DNA of 64,000 bases. It comes from Camelus bactrianus (lineage: Eukaryota; Chordata; Mammalia; Artiodactyla; Camelidae). The position numbers and the translations under genes are program-made. The notes under the pieces were generated by a model. The model did no database searches. It saw nothing but the letters and a program-made list of their open reading frames with translations, and was not told where the DNA came from. The stretch is taken from positions 45,785,004 to 45,849,003 of the forward strand of contig NC_133547.1 of assembly GCF_048773025.1 (NCBI RefSeq), given 5' to 3'. Positions within the stretch are counted from its first letter, which is position 1, and the number at the start of each line of letters is the position of its first letter. This document shows, piece after piece, positions 1-12,198 of this stretch.

Positions 1-150
1 CTGTATAACACAGGGCACTATATTTAATATCTTACAATAATCTTTAATGAAAAAGAATATATGTGTGAATATGTATGACTGAAACATTATGCTGTACACT
101 GGAAATTGACACGACATCGTAAACTGACTATATACTTCATGGTTTTTGAA
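1..150 (+). mobile_element. L1 3' end fragment
   Basis: Starts mid-element: CTGTATAACACAGGGCACTA and GCTGTACACTGGAAATTGAC match the artiodactyl L1 3' end seen again at 54470-54600. Continues beyond the left edge. Confidence 0.75.
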
Positions 151-263
151 GCTATGAGAAAAAGCATGTTTGCATAATGCTATAGAAAGGTAAAAGCTGA
201 TGGGGAGAGAGGTGGGCAAAGACAAAAGTGAGGTCTTTAAGCAGATGAGGGGAGATGTGATCC

Positions 264-582
264 TGTGAATAAGCTGTGTGAATGCTTCATCCCCTAAAAT
301 TCGTATGTTGAAACCCTAACCCCCCATGTGACTATGGAGATAAGGTCTGGGAGGAGGTTCAATGAGGCCATAAAGGTGGGGACCCAATCCAGTAGAGCTG
401 GTGTCCGGATAAGAGAAAGAGACACCTGCCACACAAGGACACAGCCAGCCAGAAGAGCCCTCACTGGGAACCACACTGGCGGCACCTTGATCTTCCTAAC
501 CAGTAGCATGGGGAGAAATAAATTTCTGTTTTTAAGCCACCCAGTCTATGGTATTATGCTATACCCTGAGCAGACTAAGACA
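264..582 (+). mobile_element. MLT1-type solo LTR (ERVL-MaLR fossil)
   Basis: Old LTR relic of the MaLR group, MLT1A-like, with the characteristic start region (AAATTCGTATGTTGAAACCC) and end region (TTTAAGCCACCCAGTCTATG). No internal part is attached. Family age suggests tens of millions of years, older than camelids. Confidence 0.8.
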
Positions 583-3500
583 AGAGGAGTGAGTGGTTTG
601 GGAGGAAGGAGCAAGGAAGAGTCCAGCCGCAGTAACGGGGAGAGTGAAGCCGTGGGTGCCCATGCAGCTGGGGTGGAGGTGTGCGGGGCAAGGGCTTTCT
701 TCAGTGCTTTTGTTTTTTCCCAGTGATATGGGGAGCCAGGTGAGCGGCTGAGAGTGAGGACACAGGGTTGCAGATCTAAGAAGAGCCATGAGGAGGCTGT
801 GAACAGACCAGGGCCCTGCAATGAGGACACCTGAGAAACACCGTGATTCCATTTGAGGTTTGCAGTTGTTGAAGTGAAACTGATCAGCCTGGTGGTGTGT
901 TTCTCCAGGATGTTCAGCAGTTTGGATGCAGGGAGGGAACTTGTAGAGGAGACTGTAACCGTGGCTGGGGTTTGGCCAAGTGAGAGGATAGAGAGTGAGG
1001 ATACAGGAGTGATTACACCGATGAGCTCCCACTGGAGGCCCCAGGCTGTGAGGCAGACGAGGGATCAAAGCAGCCGAGGGTCAGGGAAGAGGCAGGATGG
1101 CCGGCGTGCAGGTCCTGGTAGGGTGGCAGGAGTTTGGGAGTCGGGGCCCTCAAGGCTGTGGTGTGGAAGACTGTGAGCAGAGAGGGAATGCTTGTAACTG
1201 AGACAGTGAGGGGCTGCGGGTATTGGTGAGGAAAAGGTCAGAGCCGGGCCAGGGCAGGGATGGGAAAGGGAGGAGATGAGATCCCTGGGGGAGACCATGC
1301 CAGGGTATTGGATTTGTAGGTTTTGAAAACACTCAGATTCTGAAAGGAGCGGTTCTAAGAGACAGTGATTTCCACCTGGTGCTAGAAGCTTCACGGCACG
1401 AGACACCCAACAGTTAGAGTGTGGAAAACGGCTATCAGGTGGTGGCAATCTGCTGTTGGAAGGAGCAGTGCTCTGGAAGCAGAGTAGAGCCGGGAGGACA
1501 CCCCCCCCCCCAAATCGCCCCATCTAGGCCCAGTGTACAAGGTGCACAGAGGAGGAGCTTCCCCTTGAGAGGGCTGCGGGAGGCGGTGTCCTCAGGGAGA
1601 GTCAGAAAGCGGACCTTCGACCTTTGTAGAAGAGGATGCTGGAAATTTTACTCTTGTTGGGTGGGGTCCAAGAGGGCCAGGCAGAACATACGCGGACCAA
1701 AGTCTGGAAGATAAACGCTCTTCTGGGAGTCCTGGGCTCCCTCTAGGGCCTGGAATAAAGGGTTTGCTAAGATTAGTCGAAGACACGCCGATGGGAAGCT
1801 AAGCCGCCTGGAGGTGGGGGAGAAGCTGGATCTTCCCAGTTCTCAGGGCTCCGGGCCGGCCTCCCTCTTGCCGATGGCTGTGGGGAGCCTGGATGGAGCT
1901 GTCTTACCACCGCTGTGCACACATCCACCTGGGAGGGAAGAAAAACATCTCCTCTTTCAGGCCGAAGACTCTCACTCGACAGGAATTCCACAGAGGGCTC
2001 CGGCTCTGGGATCTCGGGTTTACACGATGACTGCTCAGGGGATAGCCGGGGCAATTCACCTCTTTCTCCAGGAGAGGCCGCTGTTCTGCGCTTGCGCATG
2101 ACCTTACAGTTTTGACAGCGTTCCCTGCTGTTGACCCGCCAATGTGACGGCTCACCAACATGATAAACTAAGTGGGTTAAGAGGTCTTAATGAGACAAGC
2201 CTCCCTGTGCCACCCAGTTTATACACCTGCACTTGGACGGTGGTGATGTGGTCTTTTCAAAAGAAACAAAAGAACCCTCCTGTTCTTGCCTCCTGTCAAC
2301 AGCCATGGACCCAATCTCCCTCACTAACTACTGATCCTGCAATGAATTCTTTTTCCTCTAAAACAAAAGAGAAATCAAGAATAGATTTCAGTACAAAGCC
2401 GTCACCTCATTCTATTTTATTTTTCCAAATTATGAAAAAAGAGCTAAGCTACTTAATCACTTATGTACATACTTACATTTATTTACAAAGATTTAGGTCT
2501 CTCCAAACACAATATACAATAAAAAAAAAAATTGAGAGACAAGACAGCATCCAGTCACAGTCAGTGCTGATGGAGAGTAGAAATGAATGCTTAGCATTTG
2601 TTAGTTGTCATTTCTTCTGTACAACATTGCTTCTTATGAAGGATCTATTCAAGTGAGGCTTCCACAGTTTCCTGAAGGATAACGTAATACTTGAATGGTA
2701 AATCAGAGCCCTTCTCAAAGTTATTAAAATAACTTAGTTCCCAGCCACTTGATTTTGTCTTCTGTTACCAAAGAACCAATGCTATGAAATAAATGTCTCA
2801 GATTAGTATAAAGTGAGGTCAATCTCGGTTGCAGTCTGAGTCTTAATTACCCTCCCATTCTTATGTGGGTAGCCTTTTGTGATACACACATCAAAAGCAA
2901 GGGTGCTAGGGAGCAGAGAGGGAGGGAGACTGTTCTTGGGCACTCGTGGGCTGGCAGCTGGAGTTCCACCAGAAGCGCTGTCCTCAGTGCACAGCAGTAA
3001 TTATTAGTCCCATCTCCTCACACCAAGTTAGCCTTTGAGTGTAACTGAAATTTCCAAGTAACAGAGCTGAGCCCGTAAGACCCGTATGTAAACTGTCACC
3101 CGTTCTAAGAGTTATTTCCTTCTTTGCCACATGAATCTCCTTGGGGATAGTTTTCTTCCCACCTCAGTTTCTCTTCCTGTTTAGTCACCTCTTTGGTGAC
3201 GACAGAACACTCTTGGGAAGCTCAGAGGAAATCAGTCCAAACACCGAGTTACAGCCTTGCCTGAGCAAGTCCCTTCAAACTGAGATTCCATTTCGTGGCT
3301 TTTTGTCTTCCCCACTGCCTGTATTTCCACAGACCAGATCAGACCAGAGTTCCCAAACTACCTGCATTCCTTTGGTAAAAGGAGTTTATGAAAATTCAGT
3401 GCTGGAGTCACAGAGGTGAGGTAAAGGAAAGCAAACAGGAGTTTTCCTTCTTAAGAACCTCGTACAACATGAAAAGGGGTGCTATGGACTTTTGAGGGGG

Positions 3501-4734
3501 ATAAAGTGGGCAGCGCTGCTCCAATGCTCCGGCAGGCACAGTTCTCTGCAGGGCAGCCCCCCCTGGGGATTTGCACCCCCCCGTCCCCCCACCCCCTCCC
3601 CAGGGGTCCTCTCACCCACTCCCACAGCCAGGTTCATCCACTGCCAAAGGATCAGGTCTGCATCTCAGCTCTCCTTTGGGCTGAGACCACTTGCAAATCT
3701 TTCTTCCCAGAGAAATGGGGGACTCTGCTCCCTTTTTCATTCGACTGACTTTGTGATCTGCTTCCCAGACATTTGTATGAAACAGGATAATGACCAGCTC
3801 TCCCGGAAGCTGTCTAAACTGAACTGTCTCGGTGAGAGGTGTAATAGCATGTCCGTCTTCCCTCAGGTATCTGTTCTCTGCTTGGTTGTCCTCAGATATT
3901 TTTAACTGGGTTTAAGTTCTTCCTGATACTTTCCTCATGGAGATGTGACAATTTTGCATCTCTTCCTGGTTATGCTTGTCCCCTCCCCAACTCCTTCCCC
4001 AATCCCTGCCCCTCCATCATATCTATAACTCTTTAACAGTTGAGTTTTGGGAGCCCCCCCCGCTGCAGCCACAGTGGGCTCTTTAAATCTAAAAGGTATC
4101 TGAGAAAACGTGAATTCTGCAATCAAGGGGGAGTTGACTTCATATGAAAGTTCAGCTGTTTCTACATAGGCCAATCTGCAGTGTCGAACTATTATAGAAA
4201 TACAAGTGAGCCCCTACTCGAGATTTGCTGAAGAAAATGCGATGTATAAAATATCAATTATTTGTTTTTCTATGAAAATGTGTTCGGTTAAGAAAACACA
4301 CACACAAAGGAAACACAGAAAGTATAAAATCTGAATAACAAACAAAAATACACTGAGAAAAGTAAGCACACAGAGCCCCACGCTATGTAGGTTTCTCCCC
4401 AGGATGTTACCTTAAGATGTTAGTTTTATCTTCCTAGACTCATCATCCCAGAACCATGTTTTTCATGCAAATCTCTCCTGCTCCAGAACCTACAATGGCT
4501 CCCTATTCCAATATCACCCCATTTTAATGCCTCTGACTTCCAAAGATCTTCTTGCAAATGTTGTCTCTTTTGCCAGTTCTTCAATCTGATGCCGAAGCAG
4601 CAGCTGCTGGTAACTGTGTCTGGATCCTGTTTTTGTTCATGATATGGGCCCGGCTCGGACCTTGGCTCCTGAAGTGAACCCAACCTGTGTACAGTTTTCC
4701 TGGGATGGGAGAAGGAGGGAGTATATTGTGGCGG

Positions 4735-4985
4735 TTAACAGGATAGCCCCTGGAGTCTGGCGACCTAGTTATGAATTTTAGCTCTACCACTTATTAACAA
4801 TGTGACTTGACTTCTCTGAGTCACACATTCACTGTCTCTAAGCCAGCTGTAATGATACCCCCATGCAAGGCTCATCGAGAGGGTTCAGTGAGAAGTGTAT
4901 GGAAAGTGGCCAGCCCAGTGCCAGACAACCAGTTGGTGCTTAATTAACTGCGGTTAGCACATCTCCTGATGTTACTTATTACTGT
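4735..4985 (+). repeat. MIR
   Basis: Old MIR SINE: GCGGTTAACAGGATAG start, then TTAGCTCTACCACTTATTAA and a GTGCCAGACA...TTGGTGCTTAATTAA tail. Confidence 0.7.
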
Positions 4986-5446
4986 TCAAGGCAACTGACA
5001 GATAAGTAGAACCTGGCTCCCCGAGAAGCAGACCTTCTCCGTCAGGGCTGTTCTGCGCCTAGTACACGATACACCATGTACCCACTGTGCAGTCCACAGG
5101 ATCCTTACCTAGTTCTGTGTGTTCATGTGCTGACCACGACGTACCAGAAAACCTACAAATAAAGACATTTTCATCTCAATTAAAGAACAGAAAAGAAGCT
5201 GAAATCTGGAGTTGCTGGCGAGAAGCCTAAACCAGGGAAATTCTAAAGTACAGCCCTGTGGAGCTGGCATTTCCTACTCTCCTAAATGTAAATGCTTACA
5301 TCAAACTGGCTACAGAGTTGGGCCAAAGAGTTGTTCAAAAATTGGTTGTCCAATGACAGAAAAACAAAAACTACTGACGAAATGTTTTTTTCTATAGCAG
5401 CTTGTGCGTAAAGCTAAGGATGAAGGGAGCCTAGAACGGTCTGGAC

Positions 5447-5767
5447 CAGCACTGCCTGATAGGAATAGAGTGTGAGCCACGTAAGTAATTTGAAATGTTT
5501 AGTAGCCACATTACCAAGTAAAAAGAAATGGGTAAAATTAATTCTTAATATATTTTACTTATTAGCTCAACATATTAAAAATATGATTTTAACATATAAC
5601 CAATATAAATATTATTAATGAGATACTTTATAGTCCTTTTTTTTTTTAACTAAGTCTTATAAATCTGGTGTCTTTTTTTTACTGACTGCATGTCTCACTT
5701 TGGACTCCCACATTTCAAGGATTCAAGAGCCACCTGTGACCTGTGGCTACCATTCAGCACAGCACCG
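5447..5767. mobile_element. hAT-Charlie non-autonomous element (MER1/MER3-like)
   Basis: About 320 bp beginning CAGCACTGCCTGATAGG and ending in a matching inverted terminus, with the typical internal TAGTAGCCACATTA and CACATTTCAAGGATTC. Flanks GTCTGGAC (5439-5446) and GTTTGGAT (5768-5775) look like an aged 8-bp hAT target duplication. The subfamily name is uncertain. Confidence 0.7.
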
Positions 5768-6514
5768 GTTTGGATTTTAAGATACGGTCCCACACGTTTG
5801 CATCAGTTTCCTCCCCATCAGAGGCATCAGCTCTAACCTGTAGCCATGTTAATGGTCCAGCCTCTGTGTCCACAGGCTTGACTGAGCTCTAAAAGTGTTT
5901 GTCAACTACAGCCAGTAGTGGGAAGTGTTTATATTCAACTCTTTCCCCTTCTGAAGGCTCCCTGTCAAATGCCTCACCTTCCAATTACTGGCTTTAGGGG
6001 TGAGGTACTTGCTGAACCTTTTTTTTTTTTTAGAACAATTCTTTTTCAGGCACTACCAGTACTGACCACTGGATTAAGTTTCCCTCCACTGAATAAATCT
6101 TTTTTTTTTTTTTTAATTAGACCAACCAGCTGTTCGGAGTTATATGGGTACTCAGTGCTACTTTTCTTCGGTTCAGGAGTTCTGGTGGTAAACCCCCAGG
6201 AAAACACTCAGTGGAAAATTATTTTCATTTCTGAGGACTAATCTGTTAAGGAGATGATTAACTATAATACTGCTCTTTGGGGATTAAAAATAACTTTTTT
6301 AAATGAACACTTGAGCTCCCAAAATATTTTATTTATTGGTAATGATGCCCTAAAACTTTCTTCAGCTGATTTTTTTTTTAAATAAGTTTAGAGGAGAGTC
6401 AACTGACTGATAATCTATTACTTAGGGATCTTTATGGTATTTGCAAGCTATAATATGGAAATGGTACCCTCAGGAAATCACAGTCTACTGCTAATATCCC
6501 AAAATAGTCTAGGG

Positions 6515-6715
6515 CAGTACTGACCAACAGAACTTTCTGCGAGGATAGAATTGTTCTGTTTGGTCTAACGTGGTAACAACTAGCCATCTGTAACCACTGA
6601 GCACTTGAAATGTGGCTAGTGCAAACTGAGGAACTATATTTTAAATTTAATTTAATTTAATTTTATATTTTAAATCACTACAAGTGGCTAGTACCCACTG
6701 TATGGAACAGTGCAA
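6515..6715. mobile_element. hAT-Charlie non-autonomous element with intact 8-bp duplication
   Basis: About 200 bp: CAGTACTGACCAACAG...GAGCACTTGAAATGTGGCTAG...GGAACAGTGCAA. It is flanked on both sides by GTCTAGGG (6507-6514 and 6716-6723), the 8-bp target duplication made by hAT transposases. Confidence 0.8.
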
Positions 6716-7442
6716 GTCTAGGGAAAATGAAATCTCATTTGTGAACTTGATTCGAGACATGAGTATGAAACGCCACGGACCCTGGATGCCATCACCTTGG
6801 AGAAAGCTTACTCTTCAACCTTCCCTGTGCGGGCGACAAATCGGTCTCACGAATTTCCTTTTGGTTTCTGTCACCGGGACAGAACATGCTGGGACCAGGT
6901 CACCAGTTCTCCAAGGCATATGGATTGCTTTCTGGGTTAGCCCAAGATCTCAGGGGACTGAGGAAGGCTCAGGAAGGCAATACAGGTAATCTCAGGTCAT
7001 TTATACCCACTCCAGGTCACCCAGCTCAACAAAAGCTCCATCCTACCTGGATCTCCTTCTGGGCTATGGGTCATAGAAATTATAAGCATGGCAGTAAGAG
7101 GTCTTTTGCAAAATCTGGCTTGAAGACCAGAAGTATAACTATCTGTTGAAGTGGACCACAGACGGGGGGCTGGGGAACAGTCCCAGGTACACCTGGCTGT
7201 GTTCCAACTCCTGTAAAGCTCTCTAGGGCTCGAGGATTCATTCTGCCTTAAGATAATTTGGAATCTTGGGGAACCTGACACACTCAGCAACCCCAGACAA
7301 TAAGTAAAACGAAAAAGGTTTTGTTTCTTTTGAAATGTCTAAAATTTCAAACTTTGTTTTCATCTTCACACTAATCACTTCTTGGCCTTTGAAAAAACAA
7401 TTCAGGTTTGCAAACTTTTTCTTTTTAAAGAAAATACGTGAT

Positions 7443-7640
7443 GGGCTGGGGAGGCTACTGCTCAGTGGTAGAGTGCATCCTGAGCATGCACGGGGTCATT
7501 GGTTCAATCCCCAGTACCTCCATTAAATAAACAAACAAACAAACAAACAAACCTATTACCCCCACCTCCCCCACATAAAAAGAAAGAAAGAAAAAAGAAA
7601 GCTTTAAAAACAAGAAAGAAAGTATACATACATTTAAAAA
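7443..7640 (+). repeat. camelid tRNA-derived SINE (Vic-type)
   Basis: tRNA-Ala-like head with A box CTCAGTGGTAGAG and B box GGTTCAATCCC, then CAGTACCTCCATTAAATAAA and an (AAAC)n/A-rich tail. It is a retrotransposed relic, not a working tRNA gene. Confidence 0.85.
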
Positions 7641-7754
7641 ATAGTGCAGCAACTACAACTGCTGGCAGTATTGCGAAAAGCGCGTATCTGTGCCTTGTAT
7701 TATCTGGAAAAAAAAAAAGAAAAAAGAAATATAATTAGCTGAATGGACCAAAAC

Positions 7755-7830
7755 TGCAATACAGTTGATCCTCCTTATTTGCAGATTCCGTATTTGCAGA
7801 TTACCAACTTATTAACATTTCTTTGTTATT
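7755..7830. repeat. Tigger-like DNA transposon fragment
   Basis: CAGTTGATCCTCCTTATTTG followed by CAGATTCCGTATTTGCAGATT resembles the terminus of a small TcMar-Tigger element. Only one end is visible. Confidence 0.4.
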
Positions 7831-7964
7831 CCCCGAACCAGTACACCCAGCCCTTTCACAGTCATGCGTGGAAGGGGCAACAGAATGGTGGAAACCGCGA
7901 TGCACGATACACACGTTCCAGATGCTGGAGTCCCCAGGACTCAGGCCCAGTACACCTCTCTCCG

Positions 7965-8408
7965 ACAACTGCTCTCTCCAAGTGATCGCGTCTAGTCCCA
8001 AGGCTTTATTTAAATGCCTCCTCTACTCTGATTATGCCCAAATTTATATCTCCAGCCCTGACCGTTCACTAGAAAACTAGACTCACAAGTCAAAGTGCCT
8101 TATTTGATGTCTCCATTTGGATCTAATAGGAAACTCAAACATGTCCCATATTTGTGTATTTCCTCTACACACCTGCTGTTCCCCTGCTTTCCAGTCTCAA
8201 CAAACAGTAACACGATTCATTCTGTCGCTTGGGCCAGCAGTCTAGGAGTCATTTGATGTTTCTTACTAGACACCCTTTTTCCCGACTCAAACCACTAGAA
8301 AATCCTCTTGGTTCTATTTTCAAAATGTACCCTAACCCGAACCACTTCTCCCAGCTCTGCTGCTATCACCCTAGTCTCAGACACCATGCGCTCTTGCTTA
8401 GACTAAGA
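7965..8408 (+). repeat. L2 fragment
   Basis: Old L2 LINE in sense: AAATTTATATCTCCAGCCC, GATGTCTCCATTTGGATCTA, TCTAGGAGTCATTTGATGTT and CCGAACCACTTCTCCCAGC align to the L2 3' coding part. Confidence 0.7.
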
Positions 8409-9284
8409 GTTTCCAAATTAGGTGCACACACACCAGGGAGTACATAAGGTGACCAATTAGGTGCAAAAAAAAAAAAACCCCTCTATTTATATTTACTGTT
8501 CATGTCATTCTTCAACTTCTTTAAAATTTGGTATATGTTTTAAAATTGTACAGTATATTCATTTTGTAGTGCACTGTGGTTGAAGCATCTCTTGTTCCCC
8601 AATAATCAATCTCTCCTTTTAACTCCGGTAATAAAATCCCTGTGTTTAACCTGGGCATGTGGCCAGCCAGCTAAGGAGGGGACTTCCCAGCCTCCCTCAG
8701 CTAGACGTGGCCATGAACTCAGGCTGGTCCAGGGAATATGAGTGGAAGTGATACATGCCACATGCAGTCTTTAAAGGGGAGGACCAGATTCTATCCCTCC
8801 CCTTGCCCCTTTCCACTTGCTAGGAAACAATTAGAGATGTGAACCCCTGTTTGACTCCAGACAGCGCACTTTTTAAGCTATAAACGTTTGAGTATACCTT
8901 TCCAAAAGATAAGGATTCTTGGTAAAAGATAACCATGCCATTAACATACTTAAAAATGAATTGTGTTCAACATAATCAAATATGCAGTCACTGTTTAAAT
9001 TGCTATTTTTTACTTTTTTCGTTTAAATCATAACTAAATAAGGTCCATATATTGCAATTAGTTGATATGTTTCTTAAATCTCTTTAAGTCCTCCCAATCA
9101 CCTCTCTTTTTTTTCCCCTTACAATTTATTTATTGAAGAAAACTGGTCTTTGGTCCTACAGAAATCCCCATAGTCTGTGGTAAGATTTAACATGATATGG
9201 TTTTCGGAAGCCAATTCCTGCGAATCAATTCAAAGTTTTTTTTTCCTTAATCTGATTTATTTCGAGACATATGAAGAGTCAAGA

Positions 9285-9510
9285 TGGTGTCATGGAAGAA
9301 AACCCCAGAAACTGGAAGACTTCAATTTCAATTCTATTTCCATGACTTCAGTGATCTCGAAGTCACCCCACCTGGCTGAACCTGTCTCTCTACTCATAGA
9401 AAGTAAACAACTCCTGTCTGACCAGTCTAGAATGGTGGTGATGAGAACCAACTGGGACTGTTATGTGGAAGGTTTGCCGAAGGGCAGCAGGTTAGTCAGT
9501 CTGCTTTACT
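9285..9510 (+). repeat. possible MIR
   Basis: Weak MIR-like order of motifs (a graded-column-like TTTCAATTCTATTTCCATGA then CACCTGGCTGAACCTGTCTC). Low certainty. Confidence 0.35.
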
Positions 9511-11544
9511 GTGCTTCATAGATAAAGCATTAGAAAGTCTGAATAAAAAAAATCAACACTTGAAAAGTAAATGCCAATATGTAACTGTTACTCCTTCATG
9601 GATTTGTACCTGTTGGGGCACATGCAACTCCCTAGAAAAGGAGTTAAAAATCATCATGGGAAAAAGAGACCCAAGACTTTATTGTTGAAAAGAACCATTA
9701 AGATCATCAAGTTCAGGCCCCAGATTTATAGAAAAGAAAAAAGTCTTCCCACATTTGGTTAATGGAGAAGTGTGTCCACATTACTCTAGGATTTACAGGA
9801 CTTGAGAACTATCTAAGTAATGTTTCTCAAACTTGCAAAATCTACCACGTAATGTGAACTATTGACGTGGGGGGAAAATGTAAAAGAAAGATGAATCGCA
9901 ATTATTTAATAACAGAAAAGGTTTGTTTGTAAATTAGTAACACTTATTTCCTATCAATGATAGGGATGCTATTGTGACGATCTTTTCTCAGGGTATCAGT
10001 GGGGAAGAGCATCTCCCCTGGGCATTCCATTCCAAGCGCAAAGGTTAAATGAAAACCATACAAGGGCAAAACGCTTGAGAATCTTACAACATTCCATATA
10101 ATTCTATAGAGGATCTTAGTCAGAAGTAAGTTCCTTCAAGTGGTTTGCCTCTTTGAACACTTGAACATCTTGGAACCTGAACGCTCTTTTCAAGATTTCA
10201 ACTCGTTTGTTCATGCCGTGGATGGGATCTTCTTTCTCTCTGTTGGTTACGTGCGCTGCACACATGTCAAAGCCACAAGCACACTAGTTTTGTTTCTTGT
10301 TGTTCTCACTGTAAAGCAACTATCTGCTAGCACATAAATTGCATTTCCACACTGTATGCTTTGGGTATTATGCAAAACCCAGTAAGTGGAATTAATAAAG
10401 GCATGTCTGCTCCCAGCATAATAACTGTCATTAACTTTGCAGCCGTTTTTCAAATCTTCTTGGCAATCGTGCGACTAATACACATGGTGCCTCTTTGACT
10501 GACACCTCCATGGGTTTGGTCTTTTCTCTGTTTTTAGGGGCCAAATCTATCAATTATGAATTGGAAGTCGTTTTGTACTTTTTCTGGAAATATTTGTGTT
10601 ACCCAAGAAGGCACCCTGCTTTGTCTGAAAATGATAGCACAACCTAATGGCTTTAAGTTATTATCTGAAAAGTTTCAAAAAAGTACGACACATGGGAGAC
10701 TTAGGAGGAATGGCTCAGGAATCAAAAAAAATTCGAGTGTTTTTATATACATTTGTTGAAAGAGGTCATTAAAAAAATGTGACTGCAAGTTTACTGGAGA
10801 ACTGGACCCAGGCAATCAGAGGCTCCTCACCCCATCCTGTGCTTGGAATGTATGCTTTCTGGTCCTGCCACGGGAACTGTTGTCAAGGACGCACCCTAGA
10901 GAGACTTTCAAGAGCTGAGAGGCCATCTGGGCGGTGCATGTGGCTGAACCCAGTGAAAGCCTCTATACAAAGATTCGGTGGGCAGAGACAGAGATGGACT
11001 GGTCCTGCAGCCCAAGACAAGCCTCATGAGGAAGCTGCCTGGCTGGTGGGGGTGGCCTGCCTCTTCCTTCAGTCCCTCCTTGGTCTCCATAGACAGGGGC
11101 CAATTTACAAACCAACATCCTTGTATCTATTAATTGGCCCTTTTCTGTTTCCGTTGCTTGTCTAGAAAAGAAATTTCTTCACGGAATCACCCTATCCCAG
11201 TTCAGAGAGACCCACACTCTGTATTTGCCCTGGAATCCTGTTCACCCTACAAGTGTGATGTCACTCTGAAATACAATATTAACTATTTTCATCTCTTATG
11301 TTTTAATGAACCACTTTCGAATGACTGATCCTTCTGTCTGTAAACTGGGGATATAATGTAAAAAACAGATAATAGGAATTGTAAATTACAAACATACATG
11401 ATACTTAAGCAACATAAAAGACCATAGCCGAGACAGATTGTCACGCTATTAACCAACTATTAGCCTAGACAAATGTTTCTTATGCACCTTCTTGTAGCAC
11501 ATGGGCAACCTTGAAGAGCACAATGGTTATGAAGAGTATCAGAA

Positions 11545-11765
11545 GCACTATGGTGACTAATTAAGAGCATCATCTCTGAAGCCAGATGGCCTGATTCCAA
11601 AACCAGTCTCTACCACTTACTGGCTGTTGACCTTGGGCAGCAAGTTAAACCCCCAACTCAGTCTCAGTTTCTCCTCATAAAATAAGGATAATTACCAGAT
11701 CGTGTGGGGACGTAATTAATTAATATATGTTTCAGAGTGGTGCCTGACACAGAAAGTCCTGAAAA
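11545..11765 (+). repeat. MIR
   Basis: MIR with TACCACTTACTGGCTGTTGA, CTCAGTCTCAGTTTCTCCTC, and a tail of GTGGTGCCTGACACAG. It lies about 160 bp from CD58 exon 3. Confidence 0.75.
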
Positions 11766-11922
11766 ATGTTATCTTTATATCTAGAATGGAGTGTCTGGGA
11801 AAACAGTAATTCATTTTACTTCTCAAACTTGTGAAATGAACCTGAGCAACGACATCTGTGGTTCGAGATTCACCAACCACTGGTGGTCCAGGATCCCCAC
11901 TGTAACACATACGGTCACTTAC

Positions 11923-12198
11923 CACTTGGGGCGCAGGTTGACAAAGTGATGGATGACTTCTGTTTGAATAATGGATTGCTAACGACACACTGAACTTCCT
12001 GTGAAAGATCGCTGTCCTTCAGAACATACATATCAGATGGGTAGAAGCTGGAGCCGCTTGGACACGGCATGGTGGGAGGACACTCCCATGAGTACTGCAG
12101 GAGGTCTGTGTGCCTGCTGGGAGGCTCCAGTATCATGCATTGGAGCGTAATATTTCCATCGTTCAACATGCAGTTTACTGTCGGTAATGGAGGAAACT
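11923..12198 (-). CDS. CD58: CD58 exon 3 (Ig-like domain 2)
   Basis: Exon of 276 bp with a T-rich acceptor tract (TTTTTTTTTTCAG) and donor AGTG|GTAAGT, again phase 1-1. It encodes the membrane-proximal C2-type domain, starting EFPPLPTVNCMLNDGNITLQC and ending VQCVVSNPLFKQKSSITLSTCAPSG. Six cysteines are present in the same order as in human CD58 domain 2, enough for its two disulphides and the extra pair. One NIT sequon is visible. The human counterpart ends TCIPSSGHSRH, so the next exon should carry the stalk and membrane anchor. Reading through the donor meets a stop almost at once (GK then TGA), which supports the splice site. Confidence 0.95.

Larger units (their letters stand above)
1..11922 (-). 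other. CD58: CD58 intron 3 (part); no exon recognised
   Basis: Sequence 3' of CD58 exon 3 up to the window edge. It holds an L1 tail, a MaLR LTR, two hAT-Charlie elements, MIR and L2 relics and one SINE (listed separately). I looked for the stalk and transmembrane exon (expected to begin like GHSRHRYAL) on the minus strand and did not see it. About 2.2-4.7 kb, 8.5-10.1 kb and 10.1-11.5 kb show nothing I can name. Confidence 0.6.

Noticed and set aside
2144-2656. 170-codon plus-strand frame
   Set aside because: AT-rich, no recognisable domain or codon pattern, and the sequence looks more like untranslated or intronic DNA.
7443-7520. tRNA-Ala-like sequence (also at 34525, 45290 and reversed at 19430, 22790, 62180)
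   Set aside because: A and B boxes are present, but each is joined to the SINE body and A-rich tail with target duplications. These are SINE heads, not tRNA genes.
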